64,000 bases of DNA from Pyxicephalus adspersus (taxonomy: Eukaryota > Chordata > Amphibia > Anura > Pyxicephalidae): the NCBI RefSeq assembly GCF_032062135.1, contig NC_092859.1:69176884-69240883 (forward strand), read 5' to 3'. Shown piece after piece: positions 11,871 through 24,748 of the stretch; position 1 is the first letter of the stretch; each line of letters opens with the position of its first letter. The position numbers and the translations under genes were made by a program. Under the pieces are notes generated by a model that was not told the origin of the DNA, searched no databases, and was given only the letters and a program-made list of their open reading frames with translations.

Positions 11871-12387
11871 ACCGTATTTTCCGGCGTACAAGACGACTTT
11901 TTAACCCTGAAAAATCTATGACAAAGTCAGGGGTCATCTTGTACGCCGGGTACCAGTACTTACCTGCAGCGCCCGGTGTCCTCGCGAGTCCCCTCTCTGG
12001 TCTGGCGTCCCTGCGAGTCCTCCTGTGCCTCCTTCTGTCTTCCTGCTTTTCAGCTTACACGAGTCCCCTCCTGGGCAGGCTCGCGTTGCTTCACAGCAGG
12101 ACTCGTGTAAGCTGAAAAGCAGGACGTGAGCCTGGATTGGCTCTCCAGTGGAGAGCCTGGATTGGCTCTTCACTGGAACACGCCCATTCATTAAATGAAC
12201 GTGCCCATTCATTACTAAGAACTAGTAGTGTACAGTTCTTTCTGCCTCTCAGTTCTCCCACAATAGTGAGATCTGACAGGCAGAAGGAACAGTACAATAC
12301 TGGGCATATAACACGACCCCCAAATGATTGGTTAGAGTGGGGGGTCATCTTATACGCCCAGTCGCCTTATACACCGGAAAATACGGT
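11871..12387. mobile_element. 517-bp MITE with 27-bp terminal inverted repeats and nested hairpins
   Basis: The ends ACCGTATTTTCCGGCGTA... and its inverted partner ...CCGGAAAATACGGT form terminal repeats of about 27 bp with three mismatches; a TA is present at both edges. A subterminal phrase GGGGTCATCTTGTACGCC (11931) recurs as GGGGTCATCTTATACGCC (12342) in the same orientation. Inside are a perfect 26-bp inverted repeat (12041-12066 with 12099-12124) and a second, imperfect 23-bp one (12230-12252 with 12273-12295). The interior is much more GC-rich than the flanks and has no transposase. Frames inside it are not genes. Confidence 0.88.
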
Positions 12388-14189
12388 ATATTATTTAATT
12401 TTATTCCTCTATTAAAATGAAAATAGAGCTAACTATACCCAATTAATCTAAATGAGCCCAAATAAATGTTTTATGATTCCCATTTATCCAGGTCATAATA
12501 TAGCTAGTAACTGTTACGCCCACTCATCTGAATATGTTCTGCAATGATGAAGACATCAGTACTCATCAAAATGTCTTCCCCAGTTCTAATGAATGTCAGG
12601 AACGTATCAGTAATCATACTCAAATATTTTTGGGGAACATATACCTTTACAACTCATTACCCCCAATACGTTTCTGGAGCATATTTCAGAAATTACTTAG
12701 CTATACTGGGATATGTTCCTCAAAAAATTTTGAAAACTGGGGACTGATGAAACACATTCAACATAACAAACATGTTCAGATGAATTTACCTTACTACTAC
12801 TAGCTACCCCAATAAATCTGCTTAAATGTGTGAATGCAAATAGAAATATTGGCCCGATAGACAAACAGCTGGAAGAATGTGAATCCTAAATCTAAATTTT
12901 ATTGCTTTCCTCCTGGTTGTTCATTTGTCATTTTTTTCTAGCTGGTCAGCAACCATTATCTGATATCTGGTGGTGTATTTAACACTTGATAAGAGATCAC
13001 ATGTTCCACATTTTACCGGGTAATACACAAAAGCACTGCAATAACTGAAAGATCATGTGTGAAATTTAGCCATTCATATATGTGACCAGTTGTGTTGTCC
13101 GTAGTAGCAAAAATATCCCAAGTTAGAATATCCAATATAGGGAGCTGCAGAGCATCATTAGAGTAATTATATTGATGTAGAAATGGCTTTATTGTACCAA
13201 GTTATAATAAACAAAATGAATAAAGCGGGGTGGGGGGGGTGGGGGTGTTGTTTGGTTTTCTGTCATATAATGCCTTATTTAAGAATAAAGTTTATGAAAT
13301 AGTGCAAACACAGCTGTCTCTATCAAATTTAACAAGCTTTAAGTGGTCCAGGAAAGTTGTTCAAAAGGATGGAAATATTTTTATTGTGTGAGTTCATAGC
13401 TAAAAAGAAAAAAGTGGTTATGGATACATTTAGTAAGATCAGGAATGCTGCCAGACAGGAGCTACAACACTTCCAAAAATATGTACAAATGAAAAATCCC
13501 CTGAAAATACATGACTCCAAACACGTACCGTAGGTGATCTCAACCTACTTCCAAAATATGACTGAAAAGAAATTTAATTCCATAAGCTCAATGAGCAAAT
13601 ATTTACTTGCATTACCTAATGGTAACAAAGGACAGAAATGGTGCTGTAATGGGTCTAAAAAGTATCCTTGGCACACAATAGAGCACTAGTAGTATTGTGA
13701 ATACTACTAACTAGGTTATAGACTGCAAGATATATTACCTTGTTGTTTTACTGAGATTTTTTTTTTTAAGGCATTACTTTTTTTTTTAAGCATTACCAAA
13801 AGAAGTGTTCAGAGAAATACAATAGCATCCCTGTAAACATTTTCCATTGACAATTGGCCTTAAAATTTGAGTAAATAAAAAAAATGCTTTATAATATTTT
13901 AAAATCATTTAATTGTTTTAATTGAATTGATGATAAAAACTGAAGTCACTGAAATATTCAGTCAAACAGACATTCTAATAGCAACCTCCATCTTCGTAGA
14001 CTTTCCTGGTTTAGCAGTTTTATGCTGTATCTAACTTTGACTGTATCAGTGAGTAGGTCTTAGTGTTTGGACATTCTGCTCAGTGCCCTCTGTAATCTAC
14101 ACACACTTACAGTGCCTTAATTTACATTTGTGTGTTGTCCTGTTTTGTGGCATTAGAACTTTGAATTAAAATGGGTGTCTGACAGATTT
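12388..14189. other. No gene recognised
   Basis: AT-rich sequence with homopolymer runs, for example G-rich near 13226-13250 and T-rich near 13758-13790. No coding feature identified. Confidence 0.5.
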
Positions 14190-14775
14190 TCTGAAACTCA
14201 ACATGGATAAAACATAACTCATCATCCCCCCTCCGCCCTAAAATTCCAAATGTCCCCCTAAAATATTTTTAACAGTTAACAACACTGTTATTTATCCCTC
14301 CCGTCAGGCACGTTGTCTTGGTGTCACCTTCAATTCTGCCCTCTAAAATTTGCCCCTACCTTTTATCATATCTCATCTGCACAACTGTAGCATCCTTCTC
14401 TCTGGTATTTCACTAACCTGACTCTCTCCGCTACAATCTATTATGAACACTGCAGTCAGACTTATCCATCCTTCCCACCACTCCTCTTCTGCTGCATCTC
14501 TTTGTAGTTCTCTTCATTGGCTTCTATTTCACCTTTTTCACCAATTTCAAGTTTCTGTGCTTTGCCTTCAAATCCCTCCACAGTTCCAACTTACTTTTCA
14601 GACCTGATAGAAAAATACTCCTCTAGCAGCTCTCTTCGCTCCTCCAGTGACCTACTAATGACTTCCTCTCTCATTACCTCATCACCTCCACCACTCCAGG
14701 ACTTTTCTGGAGCTGCCCTGATGGTCCGAAATGTTTTTCCACAACCTCTTCCATGTTTTAAAATTTCCCTTTAGC
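14190..14775 (+). pseudogene. L2/CR1-like LINE reverse transcriptase, C-terminal part
   Basis: Translations across several frames give KLNMDKT, then ARCLGVTFNSAL, then LLSGISLT, LQSIMNTAVRLIH, SLHWLLFH and FQVSVLCFAFKSLHSS. This order is the usual end of an L2/CR1-type LINE protein after the catalytic core. Stops and frameshifts interrupt it, so it is a dead 5'-truncated copy. The tail continues for a short distance past 14775 without a clear poly(A). Confidence 0.82.
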
Positions 14776-16072
14776 TTGTAATATCAAAGACTTACAGGAT
14801 GCTTGCCCAGTATCTAAGGCACCCCCATGTGCCTGCAAGCCTGGTTTGTTGCTCTTTCCATTGCTCTAGAAGTAGTACAATTTTCTCCTGTAATACTGTA
14901 CTGCTAAATCTGGTCTTTGCCCTTCCACATTCCACATGGTGATGTAAAGAGTTTGTCTATCACACTGAAGAACCAATAGCGATTAGAGAAAGCCGAAAGG
15001 CACAGATCAGGGTCAGTGTCCAGGAAACCTAGTCTCTGCTTGCTGGAGTCATGCAAGATGCTTTCTAAATACATATGATGCTGCACAGAATACAATGCCT
15101 TGTGTGGTGTGACCTAGAAGTCCTGCAACAGAAAATAAACTTTTTAAATGGCTTTAGGTTCACTTTAAGGTAAACTGAACTGACATTTAAAATTCAGTAG
15201 CCTTGATCACCTCTGCTAGCAATATGGTGCTTGCTTAGGTCTCAGTCCAACGTGTGTACACATTAGCATAGGCAGTCAGCCCAGAATGTTGCCAAAGTAG
15301 GTGACCAAGTAGAGAAAAAAAAACGAGGGACAGTTAGTGATGCAAATTTTTTCAATAGAGTAACATTTGCATTGAAATTATTGTTAAACATTTTTAAATA
15401 AAGTGAACAATGAATAAAGCCAAACTAATTTAGTACAATATATTTTTATTTTTTTATTTCATTTACTGAATAAATTAGGTGGCTTGGCTATACTATTATA
15501 CTATTTAAGTTATTTTATTTACCCAAATAAATGTATGTGGTCATACACAATTCCATTTACTCAAAAAAAAATTCTACCCCTTTCTATATCAACTTAATAT
15601 CTCTGACTCTGTCATAACTGCTTTGCTAAAGCATGGTGACTAAAAATAGTTTGAGGAAAGCTTGTGAGCTTCACAGTACAGGGAACCAATGATAAAAAAG
15701 TCAATGTGAGTACATAAAATGCTCAGAGGTGTCCTAAATTATTTTAAAAGAGTTTTTACTAGCAGTAGAAATAAATGAATGGGTCAGACTGAATACATAA
15801 ATAGAGTGCAGCCAAAATGCCAAGTATTTTTGTATTTGCAAAGTGAGGATATATTATTATTATATTGTAAAGTAAGATATCACTACATAATTTGCAAGCA
15901 AATTAAGATGTTGCTGTTTATGCTGGGTTTATTTATTCTTAGTAAGACACCGTATTCTGTTTTATACTAGCCTGTATGTACTATCAAAGATAAAATCTCC
16001 ATTACAGACAGGAAAAAACTTGTTTGAGATTATTTTTTCTCAGTGTAAAAAAGTAATAGACTACCTCTTATT
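14776..16072. other. No gene recognised
   Basis: AT-rich DNA after the LINE remnant. No feature identified on either strand. Confidence 0.5.
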
Positions 16073-16080
16073 ATCTAGTT

Positions 16081-16331
16081 CAGCCTTTCTCAATCTTTTT
16101 TGCATTACCCTTGAAAAATAACTTATAGATCTTTGGGGAAACCCAAACTAAAAATACTATATCTACTATAATATAGATATTAAATATGCCACTTGCATTG
16201 CTGGCAATAGGGAAGAATTTTATCCCTACAGATAGCCAAAAAGATCATCGGTGTAACTTAAGGGGCACACATTTCTCATTGTTTAAGGAACCCACAACAA
16301 CTTTTGGAGGAACCCCAGTTGAGCAATACTG
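16081..16331. mobile_element. Non-autonomous hAT element, 251 bp
   Basis: It starts CAGCCTTTCTCAATC and ends GTTGAGCAATACTG, degenerate inverted ends of the hAT type. The flanks ATCTAGTT (16073-16080) and ATCTAGTC (16332-16339) are an 8-bp target-site duplication with one mismatch. The inside resembles, from memory, a common frog repeat with GGAACCC blocks. No transposase. Confidence 0.82.
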
Positions 16332-16339
16332 ATCTAGTC

Positions 16340-17829
16340 TGTCCAAAAATTGTGTGTGGTTTTTTTTTAAAACTGATGTGCAAATGCTTGTTTTGTAATA
16401 CCTGCATAATTTGTGTTCTACTCCCATGTCCTTGCTAATGGGCATTGGGTGGGGGGTTGGGAAACTGTCCTAAGTGCCACAGTGTTTATGCAAGCAAGGG
16501 CACCTAAGAACATTATAATACACTCCATAGTCCCCAGATGTCTACCTTACAGCCACTTTACAATTTATTTCTCTTAGGACTTACTTAATACACCTTACTA
16601 TTTTCAAGCTCAAGACAAAACAAGAGATTGAAGCTGAACATTAGGAGGAATAAATGGCCAGTCAGGTAATAAGCCAGATTTCTTGGTACTATGGAGTGTA
16701 TGGTGACATTCTAGAGCACTCTCATGTGCAGTTGTGAAGTTTATTAGTCCTTCCTACACAGAGATACATTAAAGGTGGGTCACAAGGGAATTTTTGTACC
16801 CCAGTGTGACAGTTCTGCCAACCCTTAGGTACACTTCTGAGTAATGTTAAGATGAACAGTGATAAAAAGGCAAAATGTTCAGTAATTCATAGCTGATGGA
16901 CTGAAATAATAAGGTAATTGCATTCATGATATAACAGCAATATATATTCAAAAAATGATATTTTGTATAGAATGTTAAAAAAAGTATTTAAATTCCAGTT
17001 TTTAATTTGCTTAGGGTTGATATGTGAATTTTTATAGAATATCATCATCATGTGTGTTGCAAGCAGGATTTACGCAAAGCTCAAACTCACTCATTAGTTT
17101 ACCTTTATTGATACCAGGCAGTTACATTAAAGCAGTAGTGCACAAATGAGGAAACAGCAGATCTTTTGTATAACTTAACTGAAGTAAGAAAAATATGGAC
17201 GTTCTGACCTGCTGTAAAGGCCTGTGCAGTGGGGCATGGATGTATAAGTTTTTAGGAAAACCATTTCTAGGTTTGCTGGATCACCCAGCAAAGCCCAGGG
17301 GAGATTTAATAAATCAGGCCCTATGATAGCACCATCCACTAACTCTTCACTGTGCACCCGTTTTATTTAATGGTTTCAATACTATTTGATGTTTGCCTGG
17401 ACCTGCAATTCCCAGTAAGAAAGAATTTGAGCATCAGGCAATATATTTTATTGCTTAGACTTTTGCTCCTGTGGCAACCCCCTGACCCATTACTCACAGG
17501 TGTCACCTGGATAGAAGTTACGGTAAGTGTGTCCCTTTTAAGTAATAGATACCTTTTATGGGAAAGCCTCTGTAGATCAGGTGAGGTAGAAGGTTTTTGT
17601 ATAATTTCAAGATATTATTATATTTTGTATGAAGGTAATCTCTGTTTGTACCCTTTTCATTATGAGTTTAGGTTATATAGTTCAAATTTGTGATGTGCTT
17701 GCTTTTAGGCTATAAACATACATAATTTTCTACAAACTTTATACATAAATACATAGGTAGATCCCACTTACATGTACAACATAGTCCTACTAACAGATTG
17801 TCAATAAAACTGCCATTATATTTCTGTGA
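16340..17829. other. No gene recognised
   Basis: AT-rich intergenic sequence. A 113-codon plus-strand frame at 17352 has no recognisable domain. Confidence 0.5.
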
Positions 17830-18129
17830 AAAGCAAACAACTATTTAAGCCTGCAAATCAAAGAAGAAGTTTTAGTTGGCATAGAGAAGACTGCTCTTGT
17901 GCGCTGCTTAGGCACTGTTAAAAATATCCCAGACATCAGCAGTGACCCAATGTCAGTTTGGTGTGACGTCTGTAAAGTCGCCCAGATGGAATTGTGGTCA
18001 AAATATATTCAAGTTGGAAAAGATCCAAATTCCCAAAATGATGGAGCTCTATTGGGTGGCATTTTCATGAACCCTGATACTAAATTAACTAATGCAGTCT
18101 GGGAGAAAAACTCGACTTACACCTGGTAA
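17830..18129 (+). other. Unassigned open reading frame, possible exon
   Basis: After a stop near 17829 a frame stays open for about 100 codons and ends with TAA/TAG stops after 18126. It includes VRCLGTVKNIP, VWCDVCKVAQMELW and GGIFMNPDTKLT. The composition (mixed polar residues, several Cys and Trp) looks more like protein than the hydrophobic or basic frames produced by AT-rich DNA. The 3' end reads CACCTGGTAATTT, which could be a splice donor. No strong acceptor is visible. I do not recognise the family; it could be a host exon, a piece of a mobile element or chance. Confidence 0.25.
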
Positions 18130-20426
18130 TTTAATTTTGCTTGGTACTCATAGTTATTGTGTAGTTGCTAAGTTTTTGTTTATATGCACATGGAAATCAC
18201 AGACATCATATAAATCTATCAAGGACAAGACAAGACAAAACAAAGTCTGCTTTCTCATGAGACTTAATACAGTGTTTCATAAATCAGGCAGATATACATA
18301 AATGTAACAAAAAAACATTGATGAAACATTCCAAAAAATACATAAATAAAAAAGGATGTTACTCGTACCTTCCTGGCTAGGCATAATGTTGTCAGCCAAC
18401 TTTGAGGACCACCACATAGTGTTTTTCTACAAACACAGCCTTGTGTTTAGTGGGGAGAGTAATGGTGATACATGTATTAGACCTTTAGCAAGGAAAAAAG
18501 AATATTACATCAGTTACCTTATGCTGGAAATTTAGCGTGAACACACAGAAATGGACACAGAGGTTACCTTCTTTTTCATTTACAATACATCCTAATATGT
18601 GGAGGTTGTGTTTTTTGTACCTTTTCATTCTAGACGTCTTCTGCTCATTGAGCAGCGGTGAGCTAATGCTTGTCTGCAACAAAGAGAGTAAAGTCTAGAA
18701 CGACGTGTGCCACGTGGTTGATTTTGAAAAACAGTGTGTACCAGGAGCTTAAGTACTAATTCCCACACAAGGACATTCAGCAATGCAATAAGGCTTTCAC
18801 AACTACAGTAACTGTGCTAGCAGGCGGATTCCAAAGGCAATATTTTTCATATGTATGGTAGAGCCTTGGCTGTCCAGCAGCACTGTACAGTCTCACATTC
18901 ACAGGAGTATTTGGACATTTCACTGTAGAATAAATTATCTCTTTCACTAGAAGACACAGAAAACAGCAGACCAGAGAAGTACAGGAATTTAACTATTTCC
19001 TATTGTCAAGAAAATAAAGTAATATAGTTTATAATATAATAATTTATAATTAGTCAATATAATACTATTTAGTCTATTTAGCTACCTACAAATAAAGGTG
19101 TGCATGTTGTTACTTGCAATTATCATTAAATGTCTGCATATTGTACTTCAAATTTTTTTTGATAGAGTAAAAAAAAATATAGATATTTATAAAGTGTCCA
19201 GTAAATTAAAGTTATCATGTAGATGAAAGAATTGAAGGTGGGTTGACCAAATAGGATTGTCAATAATTGGTTAATTGCCATAAATTGGGATTTTGCACTG
19301 AAGATTTTCTTGGGCTGGATTTCTAATTGAGCTGATTGTATCTGTGGGAACCGATGTAGAAATGGTACTTGCTCCCAAAGTCACAATCAGTACCCAACTA
19401 AAATTTGTAAAATTCACATCCTATTAACCAGGTTGGAGATGAAATTTGCATGTTTTTGTCTCTGAATATGCTGGGTTCATATATCAGTATGACTTAGAAA
19501 CTGTTGCTAAAAACAATATTATATGTAATAGACATAAATTATTGATTGAGAACAGAAAAAAATAAATAATAATAAAATACAGTAACTTCATGTGGACTCA
19601 ATTTGCAGTACAATATGGTTACTTAAACATAGCATCATTCTACGGTGGTTGTAATACCTTCCCATGAATGATCTTTCAACAAAATACCAATAAATCGAAC
19701 AAATATTATTAAACTTTACTAGCTCCATATAAACTCATTTTAGCAGTGCAGTATGGCTACCTATACATGATAACATAATAAGGTAGTTGTAGTAGCTTCC
19801 TATGTGTGAACAAGTTTTTCACAAAGTCACAATGAGTCGTAAAAAATATGAGAGGATTTTTAGCATAAGTACATATATATAATGATAAGAATATATATTA
19901 AGGTAAGAGGAGAAAAAAAAGTAATGCGTTCCAGTGCTGCAAATTTTATGGAATTAGAGTCAAATTTGTGAGTAGTCCCAATGTGGTAACTAACTGGTGT
20001 TACCATTTTATCATCTACAATGGAGTGAATGTGTTCGTAATTGCATTTCCTGAACGTTTTTTTTTGTCTTGCCTGCATAAGACCCTTAACATGTACACAG
20101 TATTAAATTAATAACACCTTGAGATGAACAGTTTATGTGATAATTCAATTTGTGGACAGACCCATTGGACAGGCTAAGGGCTTGATTTTCTAAGATCCAG
20201 CCATATTAGTTACAGCTGCCACATCTATATGTGCCATTAGGTGCCACAATGGCATTGGCAGCTGGATGAGGATCATAGTGGCTGGAGACCAAGGTGCCTT
20301 TTAAAGAGTTTTCTAAAGATGATCTGAGGTCTGAACCCAATGTATGATAGAATGTAGGGGTCTGCCATGAAGATATGTTGTTATTTAATTTATGTCTTTT
20401 ACATATAATACACCCTCAAATGTTAT
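18130..20426. other. No gene recognised
   Basis: AT-rich sequence. Nothing identifiable beyond scattered homopolymers. Confidence 0.5.
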
Positions 20427-20470
20427 ACTACCCCTGGTGAAGCTCCTAGTGGGCAAACGCAACAGGTAGT
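20427..20470 (+). ncRNA. Decayed hammerhead-ribozyme-like motif with intact stem I
   Basis: ACTACC (20427) and GGTAGT (20465-20470) form a perfect 6-bp outer stem. Between them lie CTGGTGA (core CUGANGA with one change), a GCTC/GGGC hairpin, and CAAACGCAAC where GAAA, a mini stem III and UH would be expected. One core G is missing, so it is probably inactive. Confidence 0.5.
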
Positions 20471-21347
20471 TTCTGGAACGTTTGCTAATTACAGATCTCC
20501 ATGTTACATTTTGGACTTCTAGATTACTACTTGTTACTTGTGAATAGTATAGCGCCATCATTTGATTTGTATTATAATATAATTTTGAGAAACACTGTAT
20601 CTTTATTACAATAACCTTGTCTATAAAGACCCCTCTGTTCTGTCTTCATTTATGTGCATATTCTAATTTCTCATGTTTGGCAAGCACCTTTATGCATAGC
20701 TTTATTCAGAGACACCTTATCTACTGTTGGTTATTGTTTTATTTTAGACTATGTACTCTTATATAAAGAGCTGCTAAAAATTCAAGTATCTTGTACATTT
20801 ATATATTCAGGTTTTCATTCCTATTTGGCCAGTTCTATGACTGTTAATAAGGATGCCAAAACAGAAATCAAAAATAGCAAGTTCTTGGCATATACAGCGT
20901 AGGAATGTTCTTTTTCTTGAATAACTGAATCAGTGGCTGCAAATTAGCAAAAACATCTACACAACATTTAGTTCTTACATTATCTAATAAAGGCAAATAG
21001 ATGTTCTTTTATAACTCAAGAAAGTAGGCAAATATAATTTTTCTCACTCTCTAAATCAAATATGCTAAAAAAATTAAAATATTGTAGTAACTTGGAAAAA
21101 ATTTGAAGAAGTTAAAGGCTCAACTTCTTATTCTTGTTTAACCTAATATTCTTTGAAGGATAGGTGCACTTATAAACAAATGGCATTTGTAAATATTACC
21201 ACCCATTCCAGCTTCCCAATGCCATCCGTTAACTAACCAAGCCCACTGTCCTCCTCCCCAGATGTATACTCCTCTTACAAGAATGCTCAGCTAAAGATGG
21301 TAAAAAAAGATAAATTGACAAATACACTTGACAAATGTATCACTAGA

Positions 21348-22289
21348 AGTTTAAACCGAGCATCAGAAGAAGGATGATTCAAGTAACCTTGAATGTGACG
21401 GGGTTGTCCGTGCAAAGCTGGCTGGTCTGTGTATTTTAGAAAATGCTAAACTGCTGGGATTTTGGTGCACAAACATCTATAGAATTTACAGACAGTAGTC
21501 CAAAAAGGTAACCATCTAGTAAGTAGCAGTTCTTTGTACAAAATGCCTTTTTTATACAAGTAGTCAAAGAAGAACGGTTCAAGCTGATAGAATGGCAACA
21601 GTACCTGAAATAACCACTTGTTACAACCAAGGAACACAGAAGAGCATCACTGAAAGCACAACACATGAAATCTTGAAGCAGATTGGCTACAACAACAGCA
21701 GAAGACACCGGGTTATATTCCTGTCAGCCAAGAACAGTCATTTAAGGCAACAGTTCCCATTGGCTAGCCAAAATTTAACAAGATTGGAAAAAATTGCCTT
21801 ATCTGATGAGTCCAAATTTCTAGCTAGGGTAAGGCTGGATTGTACTGTCAATAAATAGAAAGAATGGTTCAATCCTGCATATCAATGGCCCAGGTTGATG
21901 AAGGTAGTGTATTAGGGTTGGGTAAATTTTTTTGGTACACTTTGAGGCCCCTTAGTTCCAACAGAGCCTCATTTGAATGTTACAGCTTACGTTAGTACTC
22001 TTGCTGACCATGTCCATCCTTTTATGGGTACGGTACTCATCTTCCCATGGCTACTTCCAACAGTGCACTATGTCACAAAGTTCAAATCCTCTCAAACTGC
22101 TTTCTTGAATATGACAATAAGTTAAATTGCCTACAAATTTACAAATGTCAAAATGGACCAAAAGCCATGGTCTATTTCCAGTACCTTGCTGTATTTACGA
22201 CACAAGGATTTAGGGTGCTTTTAAAGGCAAAATGTAGTCCAATCTGGTACTAGCAATGTTTAATTAAATAAGTGGATTGTAGGTGTATA
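21348..22289 (+). pseudogene. Tc1-like DNA transposon, degraded transposase
   Basis: Across several frames the plus strand follows a typical Tc1 transposase. It has an N-terminal helix-turn-helix stretch (AKLAGLCILENAKLLGF), then ADRMATVPEITTCYNQG, then an SRRHRV basic segment and SDESKF, which holds the first catalytic Asp. Further on come GPLVP, DHVHPFM and, at the end, VLLKAKCSPIWY. The second catalytic region, normally DNAPCH, has lost five bases including the Asp codon. The stretch carrying the third acidic residue appears deleted. AAACCGAGCATCAGA at the left edge and the words after the stop match my memory of a widespread fish/frog Tc1 family; the 5' terminal repeat is not visible. Confidence 0.9.
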
Positions 22290-23204
22290 TGTGTATAATG
22301 GTTCACTTTACACAAGTTAATGGTACAGATAATAATTTATAACATGATATAGATATGATTAAAAGTAATCATATACTATAGGAAGGCTAAAGAGGATATA
22401 TGAGTGGCAAGATATATTTTTTTTCGTTTGTACTGAAAATTAAAAAAATTAGAGAAATATACACTAACCCCAGAACAGTAGCTCAATGTCCCTGAAAAAT
22501 TCCTTCTGTCCTATCCCTGGTTGAGCCGTGCCATGCAAGTGCGAACCCTCACTTGAAAATTGCCTGTAATTAAGCCATACACAGGATGTCACCTGTGTGA
22601 AAATACCAAGGAAGTTACTTTTTTTCACCCCCAATTTACCAATGAATCGTTGTTAGGAGTCCCAAGGTTTCCCAACACAAAAATTTGTTCCCATTTAAGA
22701 CATTTCACATAGTTTTCTGTCCTGACTGGAAAATTTACCTAGTAGCAGCAAAAAAAAAAACAATAAAAACCAAACAAAAGCCCCCCCACATACGATGCTG
22801 TGGTTAGTATTAAATGGTACTTGGTACTTGTACTGGTTCGTTTTAAGAAAAATGGAATTAAGAACATGTTGTGCTCTATAAATATCCAAAGAAATCAGTT
22901 AATCAACAGAGTTAGGTTGACAATCCCATATGGTTAGTTTGCAATGCCTAAATCAATATTATTCTTAGGATTTGTAGGATGTTTTCCAAGCCAGCAGATG
23001 TCACTGTGTTCACTAGTCCATAGAGGTCTGTTAATGTTTCACAGCCAAACGCTTTCCAGTATAATAAAAATTGACACAAAATCATGTCAAAATATTAAAT
23101 TAATTAATTTTAAAAAATAAACAAATAACATACTCATACTATTATATTATACTGTAAAAAAATTTTCATGAAAGACAATGTACTGCTTTTAGACATAAAT
23201 CCAC
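22290..23204. other. No gene recognised
   Basis: AT-rich DNA with an A-rich run at 22750-22760. No coding feature. Confidence 0.5.
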
Positions 23205-23377
23205 TGTATTGCATTCAATACACTAATTTTGCATTGAATGCAATACAAATTGATTTCAAATTCCCGCCGCGCCTTGACGTCAACGGGAACTCCCGGCCGG
23301 AGGATGCGACAGGACGGGGATCGTGAAGAAGGACGCCGGCGGACCAGGAAAGGCTCTATTTACTATTGTTTTACATT
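23205..23377. repeat. Interspersed repeat fragment with hairpin and GC-rich segment
   Basis: A perfect 15-bp inverted repeat (TGTATTGCATTCAAT at 23205-23219 with its mirror at 23233-23247) leads into a CpG-rich block, CCCGCCGCGCC then GACGTCAACGGGAACTCCC, unlike its AT-rich surroundings. It resembles a frog repeat from memory. It abuts duplicated block A. Confidence 0.55.
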
Positions 23378-23646
23378 GAAAACTTCTGTCACCCAGATCA
23401 CCTTAGTTTTCTTTTAAAGTGCATCTTCGGCTTTGTTAGGCATTCTTTGCTTCTCTGGTACCTTAGGGTAGCTTTGAGCAAAGGTCACAAGGTTAGGTTG
23501 TTAGTAAATCTAAGTAAAAGTATCCAATAGATACAAGATGGTCAGTGTCCAGTATTCCAAACACCTGTTGAATGAATGATTGTAACACTTGTTCTAGTAG
23601 TATTCCCTGGAAAAGATCTGCACTATTGCATCTTGGTAACCTCTTC
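23378..23646. repeat. Duplicated block A, first copy (269 bp)
   Basis: Base-by-base comparison shows no difference from 32196-32464 in the same orientation. Flanks differ on both sides. No coding sequence recognised; no terminal repeats seen. Confidence 0.93.
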
Positions 23647-24748
23647 TGGGAAAACTGGTGCTTTTGCATGTTATGAAGAGACATTTGACAGGCCTGACAA
23701 GTTGTGAGTGCATAAATAAAAATATGATTTGCTATGAAACCCCTTAAAAAGATCTGTTCTGTAGGCCCCTACTTCGCCACACCAATACGCAAGCAACATG
23801 AAGACTGAGGAGCACACCCACAGGTTAGAGACAAACGTACTGAGAAGTAAAATCCTGAATTGGAGCATAAATAATATCCCACACTGAAAATGATGGAGCA
23901 ACAATCAACTCAGTATAATAGTATGGAAAGAATATAGCACCACTACAAAGGGAAATGCCTCCAATCAAAACTCACACACTGGGCAAGGAGGGTATTGATT
24001 AAAGGCACCAATTCTAATTTGTCAATGTTCACATTTTTAGAAAAGGAACTTACACTAGATATTCAGTGCTGTAAATGTGAAAACTGCAGTGGTGATTCTA
24101 ACAAATGATTGTTCCTTTGGATGCCAACCCCAGTGTTCCTATAGGTTCCAGTAATCAAATCTTGCACTAATTAGGAACTAACAAAATAAAAAAATATGCA
24201 TCCTGCGTTATGGAAAGGGAATGAATATTTTTACATTTCCATTTAATTTTGGAGAAAGAAGAGTTATTTTCATCACCTCTGTTGTCACAGGGTGGTTCAG
24301 GTTTAATCAAATAATCCCCTAAACACTAAGTAAATTCCCAGCAAATTCCTTTCAAATACTCAGCAAATTCCTCAGGCATTCAGCAAGTGTTTCATTACTT
24401 TTTCAATGTTAATGCAGTGTGAACATAGCCCTAAACTGTAATAAACAATTGCCATTTTTTCAAATTAAATGCTAAATTTGTTTCACCCTTTGCTGCATCT
24501 CATTGCCTCTGATCTGCTATGGCTTCTTTGCTGCCTGTCTGCATGGACTGGCTAGATAGCTTTTCTCAAGCTAGGGTTCTTGATGGTGACAACAGTAGAC
24601 CATGGCTGACTAATATGTGTTATAATTGGCATCAGGAGGCAAAAAAAGAAAAAATGATAGTCTGTTATTTGTTTATAGCCAACTCACAAATTTTTGCAGC
24701 AACCAACATTTTTATTCTACAGGGACTCTTTAAGAAAAATATAATGTT
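23647..24748. other. No gene recognised
   Basis: AT-rich sequence between blocks A and B. A short frame at 24519 has no known domain. Confidence 0.5.
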
